Source of the DNA: Proteiniphilum sp.
GTDB lineage: Bacteria; Bacteroidota; Bacteroidia; Bacteroidales; Dysgonomonadaceae
Assembly: GCA_016839025.1 (NCBI GenBank)
Contig: JADLKK010000013.1
Coordinates: 1 to 40,173 of the forward strand
Length of the DNA stretch: 40,173 nucleotides
Reading direction: 5' to 3'
The translations under genes were made by a program, and so were the position numbers. Shown piece after piece: positions 17,193 through 25,073 of the stretch. The notes beneath the pieces were generated by a model, which saw only the letters and a list, made by a program, of their open reading frames with translations, was not told the DNA's origin and did not search any database. The stretch's first letter is position 1. Every line of letters starts with the position of its first letter.

Positions 17193-17558
17193 TCATCTTA
17201 CCCTAAGATCCCCTTTCCGTATCCTGTCATTTTCAATCGCATCATATTTGATATATTGATCACGGTCGAGAACTTGCTGTAGCTGCGAAGTCCTTTTTTC
17301 TTTCAATTTCGCCATTCGCTTCCGCTTATTGCACAAAAAGCAATGTTCTGCTTTGTTCACCTTCAGCAGGAAATCCATCTCTATCAGCCTGATTTTTGCT
17401 GCTTGGGCATCATCAAATGCAATAAGTTCCTGCATGTTCATCACTTTCTCTTCCACATATCGAGAAAAAATTTCCTGTGTGAGTGAAGCAGATTTCTGTG
17501 CTGCCACGTCAATAATAGATAAAGAGAAAAGAGAAAATAAAACAACAAGCCTTTTCAT
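17193..17558 (-). CDS. Small secreted helical protein, CpxP/Spy-like
   Basis: 121 residues from ATG 17558; a TTG three codons upstream is the only extension. A signal peptide MKRLVVLFSLFSLSIIDVAAQ is probable (cleavage after AAQ or near it). The mature part is helical and charged, with two loosely LTxxQ-like points, FDDAQAAKIR and LDRDQYIKYD, the pattern of periplasmic Spy/CpxP-type chaperones. A single CFLC pair (AEHCFLCNKRK) could hold a disulfide or metal. It stands alone, converging with the S41 protease gene and upstream of nothing co-directional. The family call is tentative. Confidence 0.6.
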   Translation of the reverse strand: MKRLVVLFSLFSLSIIDVAAQKSASLTQEIFSRYVEEKVMNMQELIAFDDAQAAKIRLIEMDFLLKVNKAEHCFLCNKRKRMAKLKEKRTSQLQQVLDRDQYIKYDAIENDRIRKGDLRVR

Positions 17559-17780
17559 ACGATTCAATGTGTAGGTTATGAAGGAACACTAGAAACAGTT
17601 TCGTTTCACAAGGAATGAAAAAACGAAATAATCCGGATCAGACATCCCAATACAAATATACTAAATTTACCCAGGCAAGCGATAGATATCTTCACCATCC
17701 TGCTCAATCGTCTACTAATTAAGACAATTCCGAGATTGGTTATCGAAGAACAGACATCCCTTTACCTCTTTTTACCGATG

Positions 17781-18407
17781 TTAGAAGAAAGTCAGATCAG
17801 CCTGGTCGGTCGGAAGTATACCACACTCCAGGTAAAGGTTGATGGTGATCCATTCATCCACTTTCAACATGCCCATCATATGCACCGGAGGGGTAAGGTT
17901 AAAATCGCGAATGTTGATCTTCTTGTGCACATCGAAGGCAAAAAAGCTCCCTTTCTTATCTGCTTGAACGGGAAAAATATACCTGCGGGTAACATTTGTA
18001 ATGGTCACATCCACTACTGCATTCCCGCCTGACGGGTAATCATTGGAAGGTAATTCAATATGATCCAATTCAATACGCATAGAGGGAAACTCATCCGATC
18101 GCACCAACCTGTGAAAATCCCTCAGAGCCATCTTGTTGCCTGACGCAAAGTCCTTGACAGGAATCTCCAGCTGGCTTTCACTTAAATGCAGCCTGTTGCC
18201 ACGTCGTACTGCCGAAACAAACAGCTTCCTGTCAAGAAAACTATCTCCCGGTTGATATAGCTTGAAATCAATCACATTGCTTGATCCATGTATGGTCAAC
18301 TGGCTTTTCTCTTTCACATCAACAGCCAGGGAATAGATTTCTTGCTGGGCAGCAGATCTTCCGGAAAACAGCAAAAAAGCAAATAGAACGTACAGTAACC
18401 TTCTCAT
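17781..18407 (-). CDS. YceI-like periplasmic protein (second copy)
   Basis: 208 residues from ATG 18407, with a signal peptide (MRRLLYVLFAFLLFSG, cleavage near SAAQ). The YceI lipocalin-like fold is indicated by the opening strand SQLTIHGSSNVIDF, the central IPVKDFASGNKMALRDFH and the closing VHMMGMLKVDEWITI. YceI proteins bind polyisoprenoid or quinone-like lipids in the periplasm. It is more divergent than the yceI copy at 19852, and lacks the DYNMKPPTAM wording (here DFNLTPPVHM). Last gene of the Rrf2-yceI-porin-yceI series, separated from the porin gene by 73 nt containing a long hairpin. Confidence 0.8.
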   Translation of the reverse strand: MRRLLYVLFAFLLFSGRSAAQQEIYSLAVDVKEKSQLTIHGSSNVIDFKLYQPGDSFLDRKLFVSAVRRGNRLHLSESQLEIPVKDFASGNKMALRDFHRLVRSDEFPSMRIELDHIELPSNDYPSGGNAVVDVTITNVTRRYIFPVQADKKGSFFAFDVHKKINIRDFNLTPPVHMMGMLKVDEWITINLYLECGILPTDQADLTFF

Positions 18408-18427
18408 AGTCGACAATTGTGGGAAGT

Positions 18428-18466
18428 TAATCCAAGCCGGTAATTTTGAATTGCCGGCTTGGATTG
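18428..18466 (-). other. Long intercistronic hairpin between porin and second yceI
   Basis: AATCCAAGCCGG (18429-18440) and CCGGCTTGGATT (18454-18465) pair perfectly; a wobble pair and AATT/AATT continue the stem to a TTG loop, about 17 bp in all. No T run follows on the minus strand, so it fits an RNA-stability or processing element better than a terminator. Confidence 0.75.
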
Positions 18467-18480
18467 TAAACTCTTTTTGA

Positions 18481-19797
18481 TTAGAAAGCGATGGATCCGG
18501 CAACCATCAATCCGTCGAACTGAGCATCGGCGTAGATGGAGTTGTCAGGGAACCCTTCATAGTTCTGTGTTACATATTCCACCTTTGCCATGATGTTCCT
18601 GGTCATATACCAACCGGCAGCAATTGCCGTACGGCTAATATCGGCGGTGTAGGCGGGAGTGCTGCCGGCCGAAGCCATATCGGCGTTCAGCATGTTGTAA
18701 CGGCCTCCCACATAAAATTGCTCATCGGATCCGAAGCGAACCAACAAATCAGTCACAAACTGATTGGCTTTTCTGACATCTGCTTCGCTGGCAGAACGAC
18801 CTTTTGCCTGCTCAAGAGTTGTGAACGACTCGAACGACACACCATTCATCGGTGAATATTGCAGGAACAGGTTCCCCATCACTGCACCTACCTTGTCAGT
18901 CAAACCCGGGTTGAAGCGACCATTTGTGAAAGCAGTACTGCTTGGAGCAACATGATACATCACTCCGTAATAATTTGAACCGGTACGATCACCTCCGAAG
19001 AGGGTATTCTTATAGGAACCGGCAGTGTAATAACCTGACCCGCTGACACGAAGACGAAACTGATCATTGAGCTGCTTGTCATATGCCAGTTTACCGACCA
19101 GGGCCGGATTCATCTTCCCGTTTGAATATCTGCTGGATACCTGGGTTGTATCGATCTTCTGCAGACTGGGATTGAGCTGTCCGTTGGTGATGGCTCCCAC
19201 CAGTGTGAAATCTCCAAGATGAACATCCACTTCTGCGCCAATCTCGGTAGCAAACTCATCCATGATATGGTTCTCCATAAAAGGATTGTAGAAGGTCATT
19301 CCACCATCAGAACGACGGAAATGTGCATCACCGTAGTTCACGTCAAACTGACCCACCTTGATGGTGGTGTGCTCCATTACGGCATCCAACAAATCAGACG
19401 AGAGGAAAGGGAGTTTGTCAAACTGAAGAAATCCACCCTTTACCCATGTCTCATTGTGGTGCCTGGAAGCGAGGTAAAGCTCAAAGTTGAGGTAAACGCC
19501 ATCTGCCAGGTTCGATTTGATGTAGAGGTTGGCTTGCGGCAGACCAAAGTTATTGGTCAGCGGCACCAGTGTCAGCGGATTGTCACTCTCATAATTGCCA
19601 TGTGCATTGCTGTGATCGAGCGTGGTGTAGGGGAGCGTCAGGGCTCCGCCAATCTGTACTTTTAAACCATCATATTCCGTTTCTGTCTTGGGCGTTTCAA
19701 ACACATTGATTCCGTCCCTGTTGGTCGGACGTAACTGCGCAATGGCAACGGAGGTGAATACAACCACCAAAAGGGTAAAGAGAGTTCTTAGTTTCAT
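18481..19797 (-). CDS. Outer-membrane porin-like beta-barrel protein
   Basis: 438 residues with a signal peptide (MKLRTLFTLLVVVFTSVAIA, then QLRPTNRDG). The mature part alternates polar and aromatic residues in strands separated by Gly/Asn/Asp turns, ending FDGLMVAGSIAF with a C-terminal Phe, typical of outer-membrane barrels. Segments such as KVGQFDVNYGDAHFRRSDGG and EFATEIGAEVDVHLGDF match the general style of phosphate/DcaP-type porins, but I cannot assign a substrate. It lies 54 nt after the first yceI and is followed by a second yceI; the neighbourhood suggests a small-molecule or lipid-related envelope function under Rrf2 control. Confidence 0.8.
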   Translation of the reverse strand: MKLRTLFTLLVVVFTSVAIAQLRPTNRDGINVFETPKTETEYDGLKVQIGGALTLPYTTLDHSNAHGNYESDNPLTLVPLTNNFGLPQANLYIKSNLADGVYLNFELYLASRHHNETWVKGGFLQFDKLPFLSSDLLDAVMEHTTIKVGQFDVNYGDAHFRRSDGGMTFYNPFMENHIMDEFATEIGAEVDVHLGDFTLVGAITNGQLNPSLQKIDTTQVSSRYSNGKMNPALVGKLAYDKQLNDQFRLRVSGSGYYTAGSYKNTLFGGDRTGSNYYGVMYHVAPSSTAFTNGRFNPGLTDKVGAVMGNLFLQYSPMNGVSFESFTTLEQAKGRSASEADVRKANQFVTDLLVRFGSDEQFYVGGRYNMLNADMASAGSTPAYTADISRTAIAAGWYMTRNIMAKVEYVTQNYEGFPDNSIYADAQFDGLMVAGSIAF

Positions 19798-19851
19798 TGT
19801 TTCTAATTAATTTGAAGATAAGTAAATGCTGTTGTTCTGTTTGCTAACAAA

Positions 19852-20445
19852 TCAGTTGAACTGCCCGGCTGGCCCTTCGAATGTCACCTGGTACTTCACC
19901 AATATCGGATCTTTGGTCTTCATCGTTCCCAGCATGGCTGTCGGTGGCTTCATGTTGTAATCGGTCATCTTCAGCGGCAACGACCCTTCAAAGGTGTAGA
20001 CCCCGGGAGAGAACTCTTTTCCCTTTGCCGTCAACGTTACCTCTTTAGTCGCTCCTGCCATGGAAAGATCTCCGGTAACAGCCACTGCCAAATCGTCACC
20101 ATTCACCTGCAGCGAATTCAATTTTGTCATGCTGAAACGGATGGTAGGGTTCTTCGACTCATTGAATGTCTCATGTGTCTTCTTGTCCATCAGTCGCTCT
20201 CCACTGAGGATGGAGCGTACGGGAATTTCCACCTCAAGCGACTTGGGACTGTTGCCGACAACAGTCATTTTGCCGCTCACCTTCGTGGCCTTCGTCGTGT
20301 AATCGTGGTTTACGTTCGTCTCGCCGTGGATGGTCACGGTGGAGGATTTCAGTACAAGCGACTGGGCATTCACCCCAGATCCCGACAAAAGGAAGAATAG
20401 CATCAGGGTGAAAAACAATTGAGGACTTAATTGGATTCTTTTCAT
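19852..20445 (-). CDS. YceI-family periplasmic lipid-binding protein (first copy)
   Basis: 197 residues from ATG 20445 (an ATG also sits at 20448). A signal peptide ends SGVNAQS. YceI features: STVTIHGETNVNHD, EVEIPVRSILSGERLMDKK, MSMAGATKEV-like central strand (DLSMAGATKEVTLTAKG) and KMTDYNMKPPTAMLGTMK. The YceI fold is a periplasmic lipocalin-like barrel known to hold polyisoprenoid chains. First structural gene after the Rrf2 regulator, 69 nt downstream of it, with a perfect palindrome (20477-20490) in that gap. The two yceI copies flank the porin, so an exchange of lipid or quinone between them and the barrel is conceivable but unproven. Confidence 0.88.
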   Translation of the reverse strand: MKRIQLSPQLFFTLMLFFLLSGSGVNAQSLVLKSSTVTIHGETNVNHDYTTKATKVSGKMTVVGNSPKSLEVEIPVRSILSGERLMDKKTHETFNESKNPTIRFSMTKLNSLQVNGDDLAVAVTGDLSMAGATKEVTLTAKGKEFSPGVYTFEGSLPLKMTDYNMKPPTAMLGTMKTKDPILVKYQVTFEGPAGQFN

Positions 20446-20476
20446 CATGTAAATATATAACTGTGAATAAATAATC

Positions 20477-20490
20477 AATCCTATAGGATT
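20477..20490. promoter_or_regulatory. Perfect 14-bp palindrome, candidate Rrf2 operator
   Basis: AATCCTATAGGATT is fully symmetric. It lies between the Rrf2 stop and the first yceI start, 31 nt upstream of ATG 20445. Rrf2-family dimers bind such symmetric sites; assignment to this regulator is inference from position. Confidence 0.5.
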
Positions 20491-20514
20491 AGTAGGACTG
20501 TATTGCAAAAAAAA

Positions 20515-20943
20515 TCAATCACACAAGAGGCAATCCTCCTCTTTCTGGTGGAGAATTTGCGCAAGGTTTCTGGAGGAAAGCATATCGGCGAATTGTCTCT
20601 GAAATTCCTTCCAGTACAGGTTCGCCCTGCAACAGTTAGAAGATCGCTCACAATAGCTATCGTTTGATATGCATTGTACCACCATGATCGGTTCAAAAGC
20701 GGTATAAATATCCAGCATGGTGATCTGGGATGCCGGTCTTGTCAGAACATAACCGGTTCCCCGTCCATTGGCATGCATAATCAACCCTTTCAGTTTCAGC
20801 GAGCTGACAATGTAGTCGAGATACTTGACCGAAAGTTTCTGATTGGTTGCAATTTCTTTCTGCAAGATTCCTTCCGGATCAAGACAAGAAGCAATTTCGA
20901 TCATTGTCCGAAGACCGTACCGTATTTTGGTATTTACCTTCAT
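20515..20943 (-). CDS. Rrf2-family transcriptional regulator with Fe-S type cysteines
   Basis: 142 residues from ATG 20943 (MKVNTKIRYGLRTMIEIA); an in-frame Met at 20994 would start upstream of the predicted promoter. Winged HTH of the Rrf2 family (LQKEIATNQKLSVKYLDYI, LKGLIMHANGRGTGYVL). Cys91, Cys98 and Cys104 (plus Cys105) form a C-x6-C-x5-C motif close to IscR (C-x5-C-x5-C), so a redox- or oxygen-sensitive [2Fe-2S] cluster is likely; three further Cys sit at 20, 138 and 141. First gene of the minus-strand series with yceI, porin and yceI, which it probably controls. A -7 element TATCTTTG lies at 20962-20969, giving a very short leader. Confidence 0.9.
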   Translation of the reverse strand: MKVNTKIRYGLRTMIEIASCLDPEGILQKEIATNQKLSVKYLDYIVSSLKLKGLIMHANGRGTGYVLTRPASQITMLDIYTAFEPIMVVQCISNDSYCERSSNCCRANLYWKEFQRQFADMLSSRNLAQILHQKEEDCLLCD

Positions 20944-20961
20944 ACTACATTGAATGGCAAA

Positions 20962-20969
20962 CAAAGATA
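20962..20969 (-). promoter_or_regulatory. -7 promoter element of the Rrf2 gene
   Basis: Minus-strand TATCTTTG matches TAnnTTTG exactly and lies 18 nt before the start codon. No clear -33 box at the right distance. Confidence 0.5.
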
Positions 20970-21001
20970 ATGCAAAATTCAAAAAAATCAGCACATTCAG
21001 A

Positions 21002-22015
21002 TCAAATAGCTGGTTGATCTGGATAAAAAACGGAAAAATCCCTTTTCTCTCCTACCTCATCCATGATGGGGAAGAGCTCCGACAGGCTGTTCGCCCGCAA
21101 CATCGCAATGCGGGTCGACTTAAAGTCGGGAATCCCCTTGAAGAGGGGTGTGGCAGCCAGGTGGCGCCGGTTGTGCAGGATACCCCTCAGCTCATCGGTG
21201 CGCTCCACGCTTTGTTGAATCTGCTCCTTCAGGATATCGAGATACCACTGGAAAGATTTTTTGGGCAGATGCTCACCTGTCTTGAGGTAATGCTTCACCT
21301 CCTCGAAGAACCATGGCTGGCCAATGCTGCCGCGTCCGATCATCACCGCATCCACGCCGGTCTCGTCAAACCGTTGGCGGCAACCCTCCACGGTAGTTAC
21401 GTCACCGTTACCGATGATGGGTATCTTCATGCGGGGGTTGTTCTTCACCGCAGCGATCAGGCTCCAGTCCGCCTCTCCTTTGTACATCTGCGCGCGGGTA
21501 CGTCCATGCAGGGTCAGCGCCGCAATGCCACAATCCTGCAATTGCTCTGCCAGATCCACAATGATCTTGGAGTTGTCGTCCCACCCCAGGCGCGTCTTGA
21601 CGGTCACCGGTTTCTTCACCGCCTTCACCACCTTTTCGGTGATCTCGCACATCACATCGGGCGTCCGCATCATCCCCGAGCCGGCACCGCGACCAGCAAT
21701 CTTCTTCACCGGACAGCCGAAGTTGATGTCGATCAGATCCGGATCAGCCTCTTCGCAGATCTTCGCCGCCTCCACCATCGCGTCCGGGTCGCTGCCGTAA
21801 ATCTGAATGCCGATGGGTCGTTCCTCCTCACCAAAAAGGATCTTTGCCTTCGTCTTCTTGATGTCGCGGATCAGTGCATCGCTCGAGATGAACTCGGTAT
21901 AGACCATGTCGGCTCCGAATCGCTTGCAGAGCAGGCGGAAGCCAATATCGGTCACATCTTCCATCGGGGCCAGGAATACCGGCCTGTCGGGAAACTCCAG
22001 ATGAGCAATCTTCAT
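21002..22015 (-). CDS. dusB: tRNA-dihydrouridine synthase DusB
   Basis: Flavin-dependent reduction of uridines in the tRNA D-loop. 337 residues from ATG 22015 (MKIAHLEFPDRPVFLAPMEDVTD); an in-frame Met at 22093 falls inside the upstream gene. TIM-barrel motifs are complete: FLAPMEDVTD, catalytic Cys101 in DINFGCPVKKI, AGSGMM, VKTRLGWDD, LHGRTRAQMYKG and IPIIGNGDV plus MIGRGSIGQPW for FMN phosphate. Length fits DusB. It begins 22 nt after the Spx/ArsC-like gene and shares its promoter. Confidence 0.95.
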   Translation of the reverse strand: MKIAHLEFPDRPVFLAPMEDVTDIGFRLLCKRFGADMVYTEFISSDALIRDIKKTKAKILFGEEERPIGIQIYGSDPDAMVEAAKICEEADPDLIDINFGCPVKKIAGRGAGSGMMRTPDVMCEITEKVVKAVKKPVTVKTRLGWDDNSKIIVDLAEQLQDCGIAALTLHGRTRAQMYKGEADWSLIAAVKNNPRMKIPIIGNGDVTTVEGCRQRFDETGVDAVMIGRGSIGQPWFFEEVKHYLKTGEHLPKKSFQWYLDILKEQIQQSVERTDELRGILHNRRHLAATPLFKGIPDFKSTRIAMLRANSLSELFPIMDEVGEKRDFSVFYPDQPAI

Positions 22016-22037
22016 TCGATTCTGCTTGTTATTTGTT

Positions 22038-22394
22038 TTATCCCAACTTCTCCTGCCACTTTTTCTCGTCGAACCCCACCAGCACGAATTCATCAGTCAC
22101 CACCAGTGGGCGTTTTATCACCATGCCATTGGATGCCAGGATATCGAGCAGCTCGTCGCGGGATGCAGTATTCACCTTTTCTTTCAGGTTCTGCTCCTTA
22201 TACACCTGTCCGGAGCTGTTGAAGAACTTGCGGATGGGTAATCCGCTGCGCTCAACCCACTCAGAAAGCTCATCCCTGCTGGGACGCTCCTCTACAATAT
22301 GCCGGGATTGTACGGCAATCTCATTTGCTTCAAGCCATTTGGATGACTTGCGACAGGTACCGCAGGATGGATATTGTATGAATAGTGGTTTCAT
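22038..22394 (-). CDS. Spx/ArsC/YffB-family thioredoxin-fold protein
   Basis: 118 residues, the full length of the Spx/MgsR/YffB group. The N-terminal strand is followed by CGTC (YPSCGTCRKSSKWL, Cys11 and Cys14), a redox CxxC. The body keeps SGLPIRKFFNSSG and the C-terminal IKRPLVVTDEFVLVGF, the typical ArsC-superfamily ending with the cis-Pro Arg-Pro. The function cannot be read directly: arsenate reductase, disulfide reductase or regulator are all known in this superfamily, and the SWL form is closest to the YffB/Spx branch. First gene of a two-gene unit with dusB, driven by a consensus promoter. Confidence 0.85.
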   Translation of the reverse strand: MKPLFIQYPSCGTCRKSSKWLEANEIAVQSRHIVEERPSRDELSEWVERSGLPIRKFFNSSGQVYKEQNLKEKVNTASRDELLDILASNGMVIKRPLVVTDEFVLVGFDEKKWQEKLG

Positions 22395-22428
22395 CTTTAT
22401 CTTTTTTACATCATGATGCTTTCGGGCA

Positions 22429-22459
22429 CAAAAATAGGGAATAAATGGGGAACGTCAAA
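22429..22459 (-). promoter_or_regulatory. Consensus promoter of the Spx-dusB unit
   Basis: Minus-strand TTTG (22456-22459), a 19-nt spacer and TATTTTTG (22429-22436), an exact match to the Bacteroidetes consensus. The leader is about 25-30 nt. Confidence 0.75.
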
Positions 22460-22573
22460 ATAGCTACTCCGTGACCCACGTTGAAGAGGATAATGAGCAG
22501 GGGATCTCAGGGGTATCCCTAACAATAGGCACAAAAGTATAAAAAATGGCTCTATTTTGGTCATAAATAGCGA

Positions 22574-22604
22574 TTGCGGCCCAGTTTCCACTGACCTACC
22601 TTTG
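22574..22604 (+). promoter_or_regulatory. Promoter of the TonB-receptor/uptake operon, with inverted repeat
   Basis: TTG (22574-22576), 20 nt, TACCTTTG (22597-22604). A 7-bp inverted repeat ACCTACC (22594-22600)/GGTAGGT (22608-22614) covers the -7 element and the likely start point, a good position for a repressor site. Confidence 0.6.
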
Positions 22605-22641
22605 CAGGGTAGGTTATTATCTGCGAAAAAGTGAAATCAGC

Positions 22642-25062
22642 GTGAATCCAAACTTTCGTTTTTTGTCCTTATTCCTTTGTACGTTCTCACTCACGGCGAT
22701 TGCCCAGACAGGCACTATCAGGGGAACGCTGCAGTTCGAAAATGGCACCCCTGTGGTGGCGGCTGTAGTCTATATTCAGGCACTGGAACAACATACCGTG
22801 ACCGACCTGAACGGCCACTATGAGCTGAAGGAACTCCCCTATGGCACCTATCAGGTGGAGGTGCGCTCCATTGAAGCCGAAAAAAGTGTAACCTCTCTCA
22901 CCGTGGAGAAACCGGTGGTCACCTTCTCCCCGCTGCTCAGAGAGAGCAGTTACCAGCTGGGGGAGGTGATCGTAAAGGGTGCCACCGAGAAACGGATCAT
23001 CGAGGCCAAAGGCTTTGCAGTGAATGTGATCGAGACAGAGCAGGAGGGAGTGAAAAATATACAGACAAACGACCTGCTCAACAGAAGCGTAGGAGTGACC
23101 GTGCGCCAGGATGGAGGACTGGGCTCGGCGGTCAGCTACAACCTGAACGGCATGTCGGGCAACTCGGTGCGCATCTTCGTGGATGACATCCCCATCTCCG
23201 CCTACGGATCCTCCTTCAGCCTCAACAGCATCCCTCCGTCGCTGATCGAACGGATCGAGGTATACAAGGGAGTGATCCCCTCCCACCTGACCGATGATGC
23301 GCTGGGAGGAGCCATCAACGTCGTGCTGAAAAAGAACATGCGCAACAGTCTAACTGCATCGCTCTCCTATGGCTCTTTCAACACCGCTCAAACGAACCTA
23401 AACGGCAGGTACCGCGACGAAAAGACGGGAATCACCTTCCAACTATCTGCCTTTCACAACTACTCCGACAACGACTATGAGGTGTGGGGTAAGTTCGTGC
23501 GCAACATCCTCCCCAATGGTCGCTACGAGTATGTGCGGGCCAGACGATTCAACGATGCTTATCGCTCCGCGGGAGGCCGGATAGAACTGGGATTCACCGA
23601 TGTTGCCTGGGCCGATCAGTTCTTCGTGGGATACAACGGCTCGGACGATTACAACGAGATCCAGCATGGAACCTACATGTCGATCCCTTACATGGGACGC
23701 TTCTCCGAGTCGCAATCACATGCCTTCAACCTGCTCTACCGCAAGCAGGACCTCATCGTAGAGGGACTCGATCTGCAACTCAGCGGGGTCTACAGCAACC
23801 GCGGCCAGGTAGTGAACGACACGGTGAGATGGAACTACAACTGGTATGGCGAGAAAAGCCTGGGTCTTTACGGCGATCCCATCCTGCGTCCGAACGGTGC
23901 GCAGCAGGGTGCACCCACCATCAGCCACACCGACCGGGATGTCTTCACCCTTCGATCGGGATTGGCTTACACGATTATCTCACGCCACAAGGTGCTGATC
24001 AACCATTCCTATTACACCATCGACCGGCGGGAGTTCGACGAGATGCGCTCACAGGCAGAACAGGCCTTTGTGGGCAGACGCGACCTGCAGAAGCATATCA
24101 CCACCCTCTCCTGCGAGATGACCACTTTTGATGATCGCCTGCGCAGCAACCTCTTCGCAAAATTCTACCGGCAAATGATCGACCGGATGGACCCGGTACT
24201 AACCCTTGTCAATGGCGAGCAAATCCGCACGGAAGAACGGATGAACAGCACCCGGAAAGCTACCGGCTACGGTCTCGCACTCTCCTATGCCCTGCTGCCG
24301 GAGCTGTTGCTGCTCAGCTCTGCAGAGAAGGCTGTCAGGATGCCCTCCGAGAATGAGGTGTTTGGCAGCATCGGCGAGAACATCGTGGAAAACACCCAGA
24401 TCAACCCCGAAGTGAGCAACAACCTCAATATCAGCTTCAAGGCGGGTGACTACTACGTGGGAGGACAACGTTTCTCCTTCTCTGCCACCGGTTTTTTAAG
24501 GGATACCCGCGACAAGATCGTGCGGCAGATCAATCCTCGCCTGAACGATGCCATACAGACCAGCCCCTTCGAGAACCTGGGCAAAACACAATCGCTGGGC
24601 ATTGAGGCGGAAGCAAGCTACGCCTATGGCGACAAGCTGAGTCTGTTGCTCAACCTCTCCCGCTTCAACACCCTCTTCAATATGAAAAAGGATGCCACCG
24701 GCAACCAGCTAGATTACTACCGAAAGCAGATGCCCAACGAACCCTGGTTCACCTTCAACAGCACAGCGCAGTACACCCTCTTCGACCTCCTGCAAAAGCG
24801 ATCGCAACTCCACATTCATTACAGCTTCCGGTTCGTGGAGAGCTTTCAGACCACCTGGCTCGATATCGAGGATTTCAGGGTGCCCCGCCAGTTCATCCAG
24901 GATGCCGGATTCAGCTATCTCTTCCCGGGAAAGAAATTTGTGGTCAGCTTCGATGTCCGGAACCTCTTCGACCGACAGGTGTACGACAATTTTGCCGTAC
25001 AGAAACCGGGAAGGGGCTTCTACCTGAAGCTGAACTACACCTTCAATCACTTCAACATATAA
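22642..25062 (+). CDS. TonB-dependent receptor (XusA-like)
   Basis: 806 residues, outer-membrane importer of a siderophore or similar ligand. Start is GTG 22642, since no ATG lies in frame upstream before the promoter. Signal peptide (cleavage after AIAQ), then a carboxypeptidase-regulatory-like domain (about 24-110, GTIRGTLQFENGTPV, TDLNGHYELKELPYG), the plug (about 120-230, with SVGVTVRQDGGLG, VRIFVDDIPIS, IERIEVYKGVIPS and ALGGAINVVLKK) and a 22-strand-type barrel ending in KLNYTFNHFNI. It is followed after 11 nt by a DUF4374-like lipoprotein, a Spy-like lipoprotein and a PepSY membrane protein, the gene order of the Bacteroides xenosiderophore system XusABC with one extra gene. It lacks the SusD partner, which argues against a glycan importer. 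Confidence 0.93.
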   Translation: MNPNFRFLSLFLCTFSLTAIAQTGTIRGTLQFENGTPVVAAVVYIQALEQHTVTDLNGHYELKELPYGTYQVEVRSIEAEKSVTSLTVEKPVVTFSPLLRESSYQLGEVIVKGATEKRIIEAKGFAVNVIETEQEGVKNIQTNDLLNRSVGVTVRQDGGLGSAVSYNLNGMSGNSVRIFVDDIPISAYGSSFSLNSIPPSLIERIEVYKGVIPSHLTDDALGGAINVVLKKNMRNSLTASLSYGSFNTAQTNLNGRYRDEKTGITFQLSAFHNYSDNDYEVWGKFVRNILPNGRYEYVRARRFNDAYRSAGGRIELGFTDVAWADQFFVGYNGSDDYNEIQHGTYMSIPYMGRFSESQSHAFNLLYRKQDLIVEGLDLQLSGVYSNRGQVVNDTVRWNYNWYGEKSLGLYGDPILRPNGAQQGAPTISHTDRDVFTLRSGLAYTIISRHKVLINHSYYTIDRREFDEMRSQAEQAFVGRRDLQKHITTLSCEMTTFDDRLRSNLFAKFYRQMIDRMDPVLTLVNGEQIRTEERMNSTRKATGYGLALSYALLPELLLLSSAEKAVRMPSENEVFGSIGENIVENTQINPEVSNNLNISFKAGDYYVGGQRFSFSATGFLRDTRDKIVRQINPRLNDAIQTSPFENLGKTQSLGIEAEASYAYGDKLSLLLNLSRFNTLFNMKKDATGNQLDYYRKQMPNEPWFTFNSTAQYTLFDLLQKRSQLHIHYSFRFVESFQTTWLDIEDFRVPRQFIQDAGFSYLFPGKKFVVSFDVRNLFDRQVYDNFAVQKPGRGFYLKLNYTFNHFNI

Positions 25063-25073
25063 ATCCACGCATT

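Noticed and set aside
17599-17628. TTTCGTTT/AAACGAAA inverted repeat upstream of the small secreted protein
   Set aside because: 8-bp A/T-rich arms with a 14-nt spacer are weak evidence; no promoter element could be fitted around it.
22642-25062. Reading the TonB receptor as a SusC glycan importer
   Set aside because: No SusD gene follows, and the downstream DUF4374-like and PepSY genes point to a siderophore-type system.
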